Assembly: GCA_015680685.1 (NCBI GenBank)
Contig: MNCI01023457.1
Span: 1,082,013-1,146,012, forward strand
Reading direction: 5' to 3'
DNA: 64,000 bases
Source of the DNA: Gnetum montanum
Taxonomy: Eukaryota; Streptophyta; Gnetopsida; Gnetales; Gnetaceae
The position numbers and the translations under genes were made by a program. The notes beneath the pieces were generated by a model. That model did no database searches. It was not told the DNA's origin and saw only the letters and a list, made by a program, of their open reading frames with translations. This document shows positions 35,481 to 47,322 of this stretch, piece by piece. The first letter of the stretch is position 1. Each line of letters begins with the position of its first letter.

Positions 35481-37271
35481 TTGTCTTCTTCTTCTTCTTC
35501 TCATAAGAGCACTTCACCACCTAGGGATCATACAAGAAATAGTCAGCAGTCTAACATGCATAACCGAGAACCGCCAGTTCCTCAATAGTATCGGGTGGTA
35601 TATACTCATCACAATGAGTACATACCCAATTTTACCTTTATCCTCCATCAGGATGAACAACTGTGTTGGTGAGATTTGCAAGGTAACATAGTGTTACCTC
35701 CAGATCGTGCAGTCCCCAACATGCTCCTCCGTGCTCTAGCATAGATAGGCATGACATAGCTATACGCTGAATACGTTATAGGTGATTTTGACATAAGGGA
35801 TTACCATCCCACAACTGCACAACGTTTAAGGGACTCGAGGCAGGAGAGCCACCATACATTGTTGAAGGGGAAAGGGGTCCCACACGTCCTAAGCGAAATA
35901 GGAGATGGTGAACCAATCATAACAGGTTCTCCATCAAATGATGTTTCCCCTCCTAATGAAAGTGAGGAGGTGGGGTATCAGAACCTACACTCCACGATAC
36001 ACAACCCTGGTTCTAATCTCCATGAACACCAACTGTTCACCAAGGGAACAAAAACACATGACAAGGATGGGCATTCTGATCATCATCATGATCGGGGCTG
36101 TAGCCATCGAAGATAAGGTAAGAAACATTGTCATGACGATGGTTCTCCTTCTTCTTCCCCTTCATTACATCATTCACCCTCTCCTTCCACATCAGGGTGC
36201 AGTCATTAAGAGCATAACGGTGAAGATAAGGGTAAGCGAAATGAGAGACCTTGATGAGAGAGTCGAGAGCGAGGATGAGGGCAATCTAGAGAGTCTAGGC
36301 ATGGTAGAAGGGAAAGTAGGGAACCACGTAGGCATCATAGACATCATGAGAGAGATGATCATGATGAACCCCTACTTGCCACCTGAAGTATGTTAGATAT
36401 TACAGAGGCCAAAAGAATACCTACAAGGCATCAAAAAGATAGTCGGATCAAGAGACTAGATATGAACAATATCCCATGCTTCGAAGGGGGATACAACGTT
36501 GATATGAAAAATCATTTATAGGCATTCCATGATGCCTGTGCCTTGCAGAATATTGAAAATGAGTGGCAGAAATTAAAGTTGTTTCCTAGGACACTCATAA
36601 AGGAAGCAGAGAGTTGGTACCGGTCCTTAGAACCGAAAACCATTAGGAGGTGGAGTACAATGTTAGAACTCTTCAATAATAAATACCAAACATACTCCAG
36701 AGCGTCTAACTTGCACAAGCAGATCCAAGGATGTAAGCAGGGTAATCATGAACCCTTGGATGCTTCCATGGGCCGATATTATGCATTGCTACATCGTTGC
36801 TCGGGCCATGGTTACGCACAATGGAATCAACTACGCCACCTCGTAGATGGGCTAAGACATGAAACCAGAAGAACCCTTGGGACATATGTCCAAGGGAGAT
36901 TATCTGAACATAGGTTCCATGAAATTCATTAATTATTGGAGCAAGTAGCTAAAGAAGAAGGGAAGCTATGGAAAAGAGAAAGCGCAGAAGAGTATAACCG
37001 CGATCCTTCTCTCCGAAAGAAGGGAGTAAGATTCTGCAATGAAGAGGATGAGTCACCACTCGAAGAGTTGGCAAATGTGGGACTCCATAGACAGTAGGTT
37101 TGAAACTATTTTAAAAGTTGTAGAGGAGTCTAAGGAACGAAGTAGTGACCATGACAAGAAAAAGCGGAGAGATTCAGGCCATGCACGCGACAAGGGTAAG
37201 GGAAAAATGACTATCACCGATGAGGTTGTGGATTCTAACACAGAAAATGATGGTGGATGTGAGATCTACTA
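35481..37271 (+). pseudogene. Element C gag pseudogene
   Basis: The start codon found in A and B (ATGTCTTCTTC) reads TTGTCTTCTTC here, so the normal start is lost. N-terminal NEYIPNFTFILHQDEQL is followed by a His/Asp/Arg-rich part, then the gag core 36543-36932 (EAESWYRSLEPKTIRRWSTM and GLRHETRRTLGTYVQGRL). The C-terminal knuckle-like motif is broken (GCEIY followed by a stop). Stops and frameshifts are scattered throughout. Confidence 0.8.
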
Positions 37272-37581
37272 ATATGACCATCCTAAGGAATGTTGCCCAA
37301 TAATCTCACATCTGCAAGAGTCTGGGGTGTATGCACTCAACCCAAGACTTAACAAACGACAAGCACCCTAAAGGTCGCCTTATCCCCAAGGTAACCCGAG
37401 GCAATTCCACCAACCGTTAACGTATTATCTAAGTGGAACTCTGCCACAACCTATCAAGCAACATCAGCAGTGGCAACACCCAAAGTCATGGGGGATGCCA
37501 CCACCTAGACAACAATACCCTTATCAGCAACCAGATTCTTATGGATATTACATGTAGCAGCCGATTTCTCCAAGTGACTTC

Positions 37582-38499
37582 ATGGGTCACATAACTCTAC
37601 AACATCACTACCAAGTTCAAGAGTGTTTTAGGACTTCTTCTCATCCAGGAGACACACCACAAACATACCATCCTCCGAATCCATCCGCACCTCTTACGCC
37701 TATAGCTCCACCACCAACTGCTCCAATAATGCCAAGGGTATTCCCCACTCAACCACAACAACCCAACGTCACGAGGGCTTCAAATCCTCAATTCTCAGTC
37801 GGTTCTGAAAATCTTATGTCGAAAATACCTTTATTTAGAACCAACAATCCAACTAAGTCCTCAACCTCACAAGCAGTTGAACATTTAAACACCTCCATAC
37901 CAAATACAGTTTCGGGACCCCCTTGAAACCAAAAATTGTGCCCAATGTACACAGTTATGTTAACACATACCATTACCGACTGGATTAATGTAGGCCACCT
38001 TCCCAAGAAATTATTTGATCCTGGAAGCCCCCTAATTTATCTCCAAGTCACTAGGAATGAACCTCATAAGGCTCTTCTTGACTCAGGCTCTAGAGTTAAC
38101 TTAATCTCACAAGAATTGTATAAAACCTGGAACCTGCCTCCACTTAAGAAGAGCAATATTCGCTTAGATCTGGCTAACCAGTCCATCACTGTTCCCTTGG
38201 GACAAGTTGAGAACATTGTTACCACTATGGGTGGTTAGTCATACCCAGCCGATTTCCTGGTGATAGAAGTCAACAGCAACAAAGGGGACTTCCCAATTAT
38301 AATGGGAAGGGCATGGCTAAGTACAATAGACACATGCCTAGGAATCCATGATCTTTCCTTGGAAATATCTAAGGTAAACATTTATGGAAAGATCAAGAAA
38401 AGAAAGTTCCATGCATCACATATAGTGACTCAGAGGGTGATGACATGGAGGAATGCTCAGCATCTCCTACATGCAACTAGTGTCCCCAAGAAACTCTGA
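37582..38499 (+). pseudogene. Element C linker and retropepsin-like protease pseudogene
   Basis: A Pro/Thr/Gln-rich linker (37582-37926) is followed by 37936-38238 with ALLDSGSRVNLISQELYKTW, where the D-S-G site is intact. A stop follows at the GG*SYPADF position (38236-38238). The second half (GDFPIIMGRAWLSTIDTCLG) continues in a new frame to 38499. Confidence 0.82.
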
Positions 38500-38510
38500 T
38501 ACAAAGGTGC

Positions 38511-40330
38511 CTGTATGTAGCAACCACATAACAAGTGGACACCCCGTGGTTGATAGCTAATCGAAAGAGCAACCCACCAACATGCATGGAACTAACTGGG
38601 GGAACAACTCATGCCTGCAACGAAGGCATAGATACATTGGAGTATGAGCATCACTGACTTCCACCCCTTAACCTGAAAACATCAGTTGGGAGAAGTTGGA
38701 CACTTCTAAGAAATTCAAACAGGCACTCATTATTTCAGATCTCTCCCTTTCCATTCAGTCATGGAGGAGATGGCCACCTATGCTAATCATTTGGGGCCCT
38801 CAGTTCTTTTTAAGTTTTTATTTTACATGTTTTTTTTACACATTTTTGTTTTACAAATTTCTTTAACTTTTCTTGTTTTTGTTTTATAACATCGTTTATA
38901 CCTTTTTCATTTCTTTGTGTGTGTGTTATCCATCTTGTCAAGTTTGTCACCAATAAGTGTTCTTAATGATGGTATGAACTGTGTTTCTATTGATTGCTAA
39001 TGTTTGGTATTTACCTTTAAGTTATGATGTTGATACTAAGGTATGGTTCTTTTGATATGATAGGCAATGAGTCCACTTCATCCATACATCCATAGATTTC
39101 TATGGTCTCTCTTGGCTTGGAAATGTATAGTCCCTTTCNNNNNNNNNNNNNNNNNNNNNNNNNNNNNNNNNNNNNNNNNNNNNNNNNNNNNNNNNNNNNN
39201 NNNNNNNNNNNNNNNNNNNNNNNNNNNNNNNNNNNNNNNNNNNNNNNNNNNNNNNNNNNNNNNNNNNNNNNNNNNNNNNNNNNNNNNNNNNNNNNNNNNN
39301 NNNNNNNNNNNNNNNNNNNNNNNNNNNNNNNNNNNNNNNNNNNNNNNNNNNNNNNNNNNNNNNNNNNNNNNNNNNNNNNNNNNNNNNNNNNNNNNNNNNN
39401 NNNNNNNNNNNNNNNNNNNNNNNNNNNNNNNNNNNNNNNNNNNNNNNNNNNNNNNNNNNNNNNNNNNNNNNNNNNNNNNNNNNNNNNNNNNNNNNNNNNN
39501 NNNNNNNNNNNNNNNNNNNNNNNNNNNNNNNNNNNNNNNNNNNNNNNNNNNNNNNNNNNNNNNNNNNNNNNNNNNNNNNNNNNNNNNNNNNNNNNNNNNN
39601 NNNNNNNNNNNNNNNNNNNNNNNNNNNNNNNNNNNNTCCCTTAACATTGTTGCAATCCACTCTGTTTTGTTCATTTCCATCTTGACATCCATTTCATCGA
39701 TGTTATAGTTGTCTCTTTTTCTCCATCTTTCTTGTTCTTTATTCTTTCTCCATTCTATCACTACCAGAGGTTTGCTCTTAGTCATGGGGGTCTGGACCCA
39801 AATTTTTTTGATTTTCTCCTAACCCCTACACTTTCGGTAGTCACGACTATGATATCTCCAGATCCGTATCAGCCATATCACAACTCAGCCAATGGACCTT
39901 TCACTGAAGCAAGATATAAACTACATTATGATTCATTTACCCTTGCTAATATAAAGATTGTGTTGTGTGTGCAGATGACAATCATGCAACAACAGATTGG
40001 ATCTGGAAGGAACACTTGGAATGGAGCGGTGCTGAAGTAGCTATGCAAAGAACGAGATGGATGGCACGCTTACGGATGGACAATGAAATGCGTAATCTTG
40101 GCGTTGGCAGCAGCAAAACTTCTTTCTCTCTCTCTCTATCTTAACTACCAAATAAGGCTTGATGTCAAATGTATAAGGTGTTCACTCTTGTTGTCATGAA
40201 CACCAGTTTTGTCTTGTCTTGTAATGATGATCCATTCATATGTCATCCCATTCACCATTAGTTCTATTTGAGTCAATAATCCCATACCTTCCCAGTATTT
40301 TGTAAGGAACTCAAGGATGAGTTTTTATTC
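38511..40330 (+). other. Element C 3' non-coding region with assembly gap
   Basis: Same order as in B. The run of N at 39139-39636 (498 bases) replaces a part that in B spans from about 44766 to about 45605, roughly 840 bp. Open frames that cross the gap are artefacts. ATCACTACCAGAGG and CTTAGTCATGGGGG (about 39750-39790) are conserved with B and D. Confidence 0.75.
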
Positions 40331-40343
40331 ATTCATGGGGGTA

Positions 40344-41171
40344 TGATGGAATGCGATATTGCATGGGCTACAATATCGTGTCCGCCGCGATATCGCATCC
40401 CCCACGATATCGCGTACGCGATATCGCAGTGCGTCACCAAATCTATAAATAAGAGGTGGCTCTTCCTTGTTTCTCAATCTAGGCCTAGACCGTAGCGAAA
40501 CTCTGGTAGTTTTGCCTCTCTAGAGATAGAATAATTTCCATGTTCCCGCAGTAGGAGCTCCAAAGTGAACGGACCTTTATTTGAGCAAATGTTGTACTTG
40601 AACACAAGTTTGTGTACGGAAATAAAGAAGAACTTCTTGGATAAACCTTGAAGTGCATGGAATAGGCTAATTAGGATTTTAATTATTGTTATTTATTGTT
40701 TATCATTTAAATGCTTTATTAGTTAATTAAATCTCTCTCAACCCTTCTCCCATAGTTAAGTGCATTTAGTACGATCGCTTCGAGCATGTGCGTTACGCTT
40801 GGTGATCGTAGTAACGAATAGCGTTTGGTAACCAAGGTTGCATTGGTTCAAGGTGTGAATGGTAAGTGGGAATGGATGCTGATGATAGGTTAAGTAAGGC
40901 TTAGTTAGTTAGTTAAGTTAGTTAATTAGTCTCTTCACCCTTCACCTCATTAGCATAGGAGATAAAATATAAAAGACATAAAAATCATATACCTGAGACT
41001 TACTTAACCATACAACCATAATAAATATAAGTAAGTCTGGGAAGATAACGAATGATTAACCTTAAGTGTTCCATGAGGAATATAGGCACTTAGTCTGCGG
41101 AGTTTGACCGGATCACGCATGTAACACTCGTATTTGTATGGTTGAGTGTAGGGGTACCTTGCCACTCATCA
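40344..41171 (+). repeat. 3' LTR of element C
   Basis: 828 bp, preceded by the polypurine stretch ATGGGGGTA. U3 contains four GATATC sites, including CGATATCGCGTACGCGATAT, an extended palindrome. TATAAATA is at 40444-40451. Confidence 0.92.
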
Positions 41172-43025
41172 ATAGTGTTACCTCCTGACAGTTCAGTCCC
41201 AAGTATGTTTCTTCATGCTCTCACACGAATAGGCATGCAACACTTACACGCAAGATACATTGCATAGGACTATGATTCGAGAGACTATCATCCCACAGAG
41301 GCATAATGTCAAAGGGATTTGCAATAGGAGAGACACCATAAGTCCTTGAAGGGAAAATGGTCTAAGGATGCCCCTCACATTTTAAGCGAAATTGAGGGTG
41401 ATGAACCTACCTCAGGTAGTCACCCACATAATGATGTTCCTCCCCTTGACTTTGGCCAAGGGGTTGTGTATCAGAACCTTCATTCTACTATTCATAACCC
41501 AAGTGCTGATACCAACAGACACAAAGTGTTTGAAAAAGGAACAAAGAAACATGACAAAGGTGGGCATTCTGATCGCAATCGCGATCGAGGTAGAGACCAC
41601 CAAAGAGAAGGTAGTAGACACCATCATGGTGGTGGTTCTCCTTCTTCTTCATCTCCTTCGGTGTCTAGATGTAGCCATAGAGAGAAAGATCGTGAGGATA
41701 AGGGAAACCAAAGTGAAAGTCATAGACGAAACAACCAAGACAGAGGACGAGGGAACTCTAGGGAATCACGCCATAGAAGAAGGGAGAGTAGGAAACAACG
41801 TAGGCACCATAGATGCCATGAATGAGACAATCATGATGAACCCCTACTCACTACTCAAAGCATGCTAGACATAATTGAGGCCGTGAGAGTTCCAACAAGG
41901 CACCAAAAAGATAGTAGGATCAAGAGGTTAGACATGAATAATATCCCACGATTTAAAGGGGAATATAACGCTGATCCTCAAAATCACTTACAAGAATTTC
42001 ACGATGTGTGTGCCTTGCAAAACATAGAAAAAGAGTGGAAAAAACTTAAGTTGTTCCCATGGACACTAATAAAAGAAGTTGAAAGTTGGTACCGATCTTT
42101 AGAATCGAAATCCATTCGTAGGTGGAGTACTATGTTAGAATTATTCAACGATAAGTACCAAACATACTCCCGGGTGTTTAACTTGCGAAAGCAAATCCAA
42201 AGATAGAAACAAGGAAGTCACGAACCCTTGGATGTTGCCATGGGCCGTTATTATGCACTCTTACATCATTGTCTTGGCCATGGTTATTCGCAGCGGGATC
42301 AAATACGCCATCTTGTAGATGGGCTTAGGCATGAAACGAGAAGAACCCTTGGGACTTATGCCCAAGGAAGGTTATCTGAGCTTAGGTCCCATCAAATTCA
42401 CAAACTACTAGATCAAGTTGCTAAGGAAGAAGGTGAGCTACAAAAGAGAGAGTGTGCGGAAGAATATAATTGAGATCCTTCCCTCCGAAATAAGAGAGTA
42501 AGATTTTGTAAGGATGAGGAAGAGTCACCACTCGAAGAGATGGTGAATAGGAAAACCTTGCCTATCCAAAAGTTAGCATCAAAAGTATTGGAAAAGGTAG
42601 AACAAATGTGGGTGTCCTTGGATAGTAGGTTTCAAACTATTCTCAAAGTAGTAGAGGAGTCTAGAGAGCGAGGTAGTGATCATGACAAAAGAAAAAAGAG
42701 AGAATCAGAAAATGCACGTAACAGGGGTAAGGGTAAAGTTTCTATTATTGAAGAGGTTGTGGAATTAGATACAGATGATGATAGTGGATGTGAGATATGT
42801 CAATATGACCATCCTAAGGGATGTTGCCCTGTGATCTCACATCTGTAGGAGTTTGGGGTGTATGCACTCAATCCACATTTAAACAAATGACAAACATCCT
42901 GATGGTTACCTTATCCCCAAGGTAACCCAAGGCAGTTCCACCAACGTTTAACATATTATCCAAGTGGGACTCCACCACAACTAGTTGAGCAACATCAATA
43001 GTGGCAACACCCACAATCATGGGAA

Positions 43026-43982
43026 ATGCCACCACCAAGGCAAAAATATCCATACCAGCAACCTGACCCATATGGATACTACATGCAACATCCAATCTCT
43101 CCATGTAACTCTGTTGATCATGTTACTCCCCAACATCACTACCAAGCCCACAAGTACTATAGGAATCCCTCTCTTAGGTGCAATATTCTACAAGTATACC
43201 ATCCTTCAAATCCAGTTGCATCTCTCCCACCAATAGCTCCATTACCACTTGCTCTAGCAATGAAAGGTGAACTCCCTACTTAGCCACAACAACGCAATGC
43301 CACAAGGGTTGTTAATACTTAACTTACTATTGGTTTTGAAAACTGTATGAAGAAAAGACCTTTCTTTAGAACTAACAGTCCAACCAAGCCTTTGCAATCC
43401 CAAGCGGCCGAGTCTTTGGATGTCTCCATATCAAATAAAGCTTCAGAGCCCCCTTCAAACCTAACCCCGCATTCAATGCATACGATCCTGTTAACACATG
43501 TCATTACTGATTGGATCAAAGCTGGCCACCTTCCCAGGAAATTCTTTGATCCTGGGAGCCCCCTAATATATCTACAAATCACTAGGAATGAGCCATGCAA
43601 AGCTCTTTTGGATTCAGGTTCCAATGTCAACCTAATATCCCAAGAAATGTATAAGGCTTGGAACCTGCCTCCATTAAAAAAGAGCAACATCCATTTAGAG
43701 TTGGTCAACCAGTTCATCACTATTCCCTTAGGATTAGTGGAGGACATTGTTACTGCTATTTGTGGATGGTCGTATCTAGCTGACTTCCTAGTGATTCAAG
43801 TGAACAAAAGTAAGGGGGACTTCCCAATCATAATGGAAAGGGCATGGCTAAGCACTATCGATGCATGCCTAGGAATCCACAATCATTCCCTAGAAATATC
43901 TAAGGAAAATACTTTTAGAAAGATTGAGAAGAAGAAATTTCCATGCATTGCATACAATGACATAGGCTGTAATTGCGTGTAG
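43026..43982 (+). pseudogene. Element B retropepsin-like protease region
   Basis: A Pro/Gln/Tyr-rich linker (MPPPRQKYPYQQPDPYGYY) leads, after a frame break near 43280, into an open stretch 43347-43982. The active-site block LLDSGSNVNLISQEMY keeps D-S-G, so of the three copies this is among the best preserved. GDFPIIMERAWLSTIDACLG follows. The reading frame closes at CNCV*. Elements of this type rely on such a protease to cut Gag. Confidence 0.85.
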
Positions 43983-44132
43983 AGATCATGGGTTGTGCAA
44001 AGTTTAACATTGCCTGCATGCAATCAGTGTGCACAAATGATCAACATACAAAGGTGCATGTATGTAGCAGCCAAACAACAAGAAGACACCCAATGGCTGA
44101 TAGCTAATTAAGAGAGAAGCTCACTTATATGC

Positions 44133-44435
44133 ATGGAACTAACTCAGGGTTTGACTTGCGCTTACATAGATAGCATAGACGCATTAGATCAAGTCCACCA
44201 CCAACTTCCTTGTCCTAACTTAGAAAACATCAATTGGGGAAAGTTGGAAATTCCTAAGAAATTTAAACCTGAGAGCCCAGATAAAAGACTATTAGTCAAC
44301 ATGCAACAAACAAAACCTTTCCATGAGTTTAGGACAGCCAAAACATATGCTACCTCTGTAGGTGGGCAACCTTGCTCATTATTTCAGATCTCCTCCTTCC
44401 AACTCAGTCATGGGGAAGATGGCCATCTTTGCTAA
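44133..44435 (+). pseudogene. Element B post-protease frame spanning the pol deletion
   Basis: One hundred codons from MELTQGLTCAYIDSIDALDQ through WGKLEIPKKFKPESPDKRL to TKPFHEFRTAKTYATS. In element A the KFK block continues into the pre-RT sequence, and the KLLVN...TKPFHE block lies after the integrase remnant. Here the two are joined directly. The junction is at about 44270 and keeps an open frame. Confidence 0.75.
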
Positions 44436-46322
44436 TCATTAAAGACCCTCAGTTGTTTCTAAATTTTTGTTTTACATGTTTTTGTTTTGCACAATTCTTT
44501 AATCTTTCTTATTTTTGTTTTACATCATTGTTCATATTTTTACCATTTCTTTGTGTGATTACTTTATTTTGTTTGTCACCAAATAAGTATTCATGATGTT
44601 GGCATGAATAATACCATATTGATTGCTAATTATTGGATTTTACTTTTGAAGTATGATGTTGATATTAAGATATGGTTCTTTTGATTAAACAGGCAATGAG
44701 TCCACATTGTTCATAAATCCATAAAATCCTATGGTCTCCCTTGGCTTGGAACTATATAGTCCCTTTCTTTAATAAAATTGTTAACGAATTGGTGGCTGGG
44801 TATTTTTCAAACTAAGGAAGGACTCAAAGGATGAAAAGGGTGTGACTTCAAAAGGATTCTATGCATTTGTGTTGGCTATTCTCTTGAGTGCTTAGATGCT
44901 TTTTCATTAGGTTTTCTACCATTCTGACAGTTCATCAAATCTCTAGAAGTTAAGTGCATAAAAATAAGTCTTTGCATGGTTTGGTTCTCATGCAAACAAA
45001 ACAAAAACAAAAAAAAAATAGTGAGAATTCAAAGCACACCCTTTAGACACAATAATGAACTTGGGCTACACACACTAGTTATGGCACTGGAAAGACATGT
45101 TGCCTATGCCTAAAGGTTCCCTCTAACTAAGGCCCTTCTCACTTCCTAATTCTCCATCTCGCTCTCCTTGGAATGGTGGTGACTTTTTGTAGAGGCATTC
45201 TTGTTGCTTCAATAGGATAGGTTGGTCAAATGTGTTGATGCGAGGTCACTGAATGTGGTTTGTTGAGCTTGGATTTGAAATGAGTTCTACTCGGTCACAC
45301 TAACCATAAAACACACAAGGGACTTTACACAACCTTGTTCTTGGGTTTCCATTCCATTCTCTCCTCTCCACATTTCTTTTCTATTTTTCACCTCATTGCC
45401 AATTTTATCATAAGTCAATATCTTGGTTGATGTATTATTTTTCCTTGGTAATTTCTTGTGCATAAGTCTTTAACTCTTGCTTCCAAATGACATTCCTAGA
45501 GCCTACGGACTCTTTAGTTTGTGGCTCTATTAGGGCATCAAGGGCATGAGCCTGCTTTGGGGAGACCCACTAGCATTCCTTTTTGGTGAATTTTTTAACT
45601 TCTTTTCCTTAAACATTTCCTACAATCAACAATTTTTTTGTTTCATCCCCATCCATGAAATCCATTTTATTGACACTTCCATTGTTACTTTTTCTCCATC
45701 TTTCTTATTCCTTATCTTTTTCCATCCTATCGCTACCAGAGGTTTACTCTTAGTCATGGGGGCTTGAGCACAAATTTTTCAATGTTTTCTAACCCCTACA
45801 CCTTAGGTAGTCACTAGTGTTAAATCTCTAGAATTAGTATATGCCATAACCAAAACTCAATTAATGCACTTTACATTGAGGCAAGGTATCAACTACATTG
45901 TGATTTATCTACCCTCACTCATTTGTGACTGTGTTGTATGTGTAGATGGCGATCATACAACAATGGACTGGGCCTAGAGGAAACACTTAGGATGGATCAG
46001 AACTAGAATGTTTACAAAAGAAGCAAGATTGGTGGTGTGGCTATGGATAAACAACAAAAGGCACGATCTTGGCATTGGCAGCAATACGTCTTATTCTTTT
46101 CTCTCTCTCTTTCTCTTCCAGTTGCCAAATAAGGCTAGATGTCATTTATGTACAATGTTCACCTTTGTGGTCATGAACACTAATGTTGTCATGTATTGTA
46201 TTGTTGATCCATTCATCGGGCATGTTGAGTCTATCACCCCATTCCACTGTCAATGGTCATTCAATCAATAATCCCATACCTTTCCAATATTTTATAAGGA
46301 ACTCAAGGATGAGTTTTCATTT
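44436..46322 (+). other. Element B 3' non-coding region
   Basis: 1.9 kb with no domain, conserved in order with A, C and D. It contains purine stretches resembling the polypurine tract (GTCATGGGGAAGATGG at 44407, GTCATGGGGGC at 45753), T-rich blocks and several possible splice acceptors (for example AAACAG|GCAATGAG at 44690). Its function is unknown. Confidence 0.7.
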
Positions 46323-46335
46323 AGTCATGGGGGTA

Positions 46336-47139
46336 TGATGAACCACGATATCATGTCTGCGATATCGGATCAACCATGAGATGTCGAATACCTGATATCA
46401 CGGCCTGCCTCCTTGCCTATAAATAAGAGGTAGCACCCTTGGTTTCCACATTAGAAGTTAGCCCCTTGACAAACTCTTGTCATTTTTTCCCTCTAGAGTT
46501 AGAATTATTTCTGTGTGCTCACAGTAGGAGTCATAGAGTGAATAGATCTTTATTTGAGCATTGTGTACCTGAGCACACTTTGTGTACGGCAATAAAGATG
46601 AACTTTATGATAAACCTTGTAGCATATAAAATAGATTAATTAGCGTTAATTATTATTTAATTCTTTCCTAGTTGATTAATGATTTCTCTCACCCTACAAC
46701 TCTATTAGTTAAATAAACTCAATACAACCACTTCGAGCATGCGTGTGGCGCTTGGTAACCCAGTAACGATTAGCATTTGGTAATCCCAGCAGCATTGCAC
46801 TGGTTCAGGATGTGTATGACAAGTGGGAACGGATACTGGTGTTAGGAGTAATTAGAACTTAGTTAATGAGTAGTTAAATTAGATTAGTACTTAGTTATCT
46901 CTCTCCCCCTCCTTACTAGCATAGGATATAACACACATAAAAGACATAAAAATTATATGCCTCAAGCTTACTTAACCATACAACCATGACATACAAGCAA
47001 GTTTGGGAAGACAACAATTAACTAGCCCATTATTGTTCCACAAAGGTGAATAGGCACTTAGTCCTTGGAATTTGACCAGATCATGTCTGAAACACTCGTA
47101 TTCATATGGTTGAGTGTAGGGGTACCTTGCTGCTCATCA
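46336..47139 (+). repeat. 3' LTR of element B
   Basis: 804 bp, preceded by the polypurine stretch ATGGGGGTA (46327-46335). TATAAATA is at 46418-46425. It has the same structure as the 5' copy; in U3 many CpG sites of the 5' LTR read TpG or CpA here. Confidence 0.92.
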
Positions 47140-47240
47140 AAAATGAATTTAGAATGATAAAAGAGAAATTCTGGTTAAATAATGTTATCAAAGATAAAAT
47201 ATTAGAGGAAGCTTTAGTATAATAGCATTCTAGTGACAAT

Positions 47241-47322
47241 AGGATGTTGGAACCATAAAATAATTGTAATATAGGCATATCTCAAGGAAATTAATAGTTT
47301 TATCATTAGGCTAACACCTCAT
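47241..47322 (-). repeat. tRNA-derived SINE, family 1, copy 2 (internally deleted)
   Basis: The minus strand reads AATGAGGTGTTAGCCTAATG at the head and ATTTTATGGTTCCAACATCC at the tail, the family termini. The B-box region is missing. It is flanked by a 7-bp duplication TGACAAT (47234-47240 and 47323-47329), so this is an insertion into LINE copy 2. Confidence 0.7.

Larger units (their letters stand above)
34491..41171 (+). mobile_element. LTR/Gypsy element C (gag-pro, no pol), nested in element B
   Basis: Flanked by the perfect duplication ATAGT (34486-34490 and 41172-41176). LTRs are 845 and 828 bp. Internal order matches B, but the post-protease block is shorter: it goes from AAATTCAAACAGG directly to the TCAGATCTCTCC part of the 3' region (about 38735). 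Pol is absent. An assembly gap of N lies in the 3' region. Because C sits inside B, C inserted later. Confidence 0.92.
34285..42848 (+). pseudogene. Element B gag, interrupted by element C
   Basis: Part 1 is 34285-34490 (start MSSSSHKSTSPPR, ending WHDLEGNI) and part 2 is 41177-42848. The insertion of C falls inside the frame. Part 2 begins with an Arg/His/Ser-rich domain of about 100 residues (RDRGRDHQREGSRHHHGGGS, then SSSSPSVSR and RRESRKQRRHHR). The gag core follows with WYRSLESKSIRRWSTMLELF and GLRHETRRTLGTYAQGRL. It ends in a charged tail with CEICQYDHPKGCC. Stops and shifts are fewer than in A but still inactivating. Family role: capsid/nucleocapsid. Confidence 0.82.
33349..47139 (+). 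mobile_element. LTR/Gypsy element B (gag-pro, no pol), split by element C
   Basis: Flanked by the perfect target duplication AAAAT (33344-33348 and 47140-47144). Both LTRs are 804 bp. Without the insert (34491-41171 and one 5-bp duplicate) the element is about 7.1 kb. Order: LTR, PBS, gag, retropepsin-like region, short post-protease frame, long 3' non-coding region, polypurine tract, LTR. All reverse transcriptase, RNase H and integrase are missing. The post-protease frame jumps from the KFK block straight to the sequence that follows integrase in element A. Confidence 0.92.

Noticed and set aside
39067-39785. Long open frames of 180-235 codons on both strands
   Set aside because: They consist almost entirely of unknown residues from the run of N; only the edges are real sequence.
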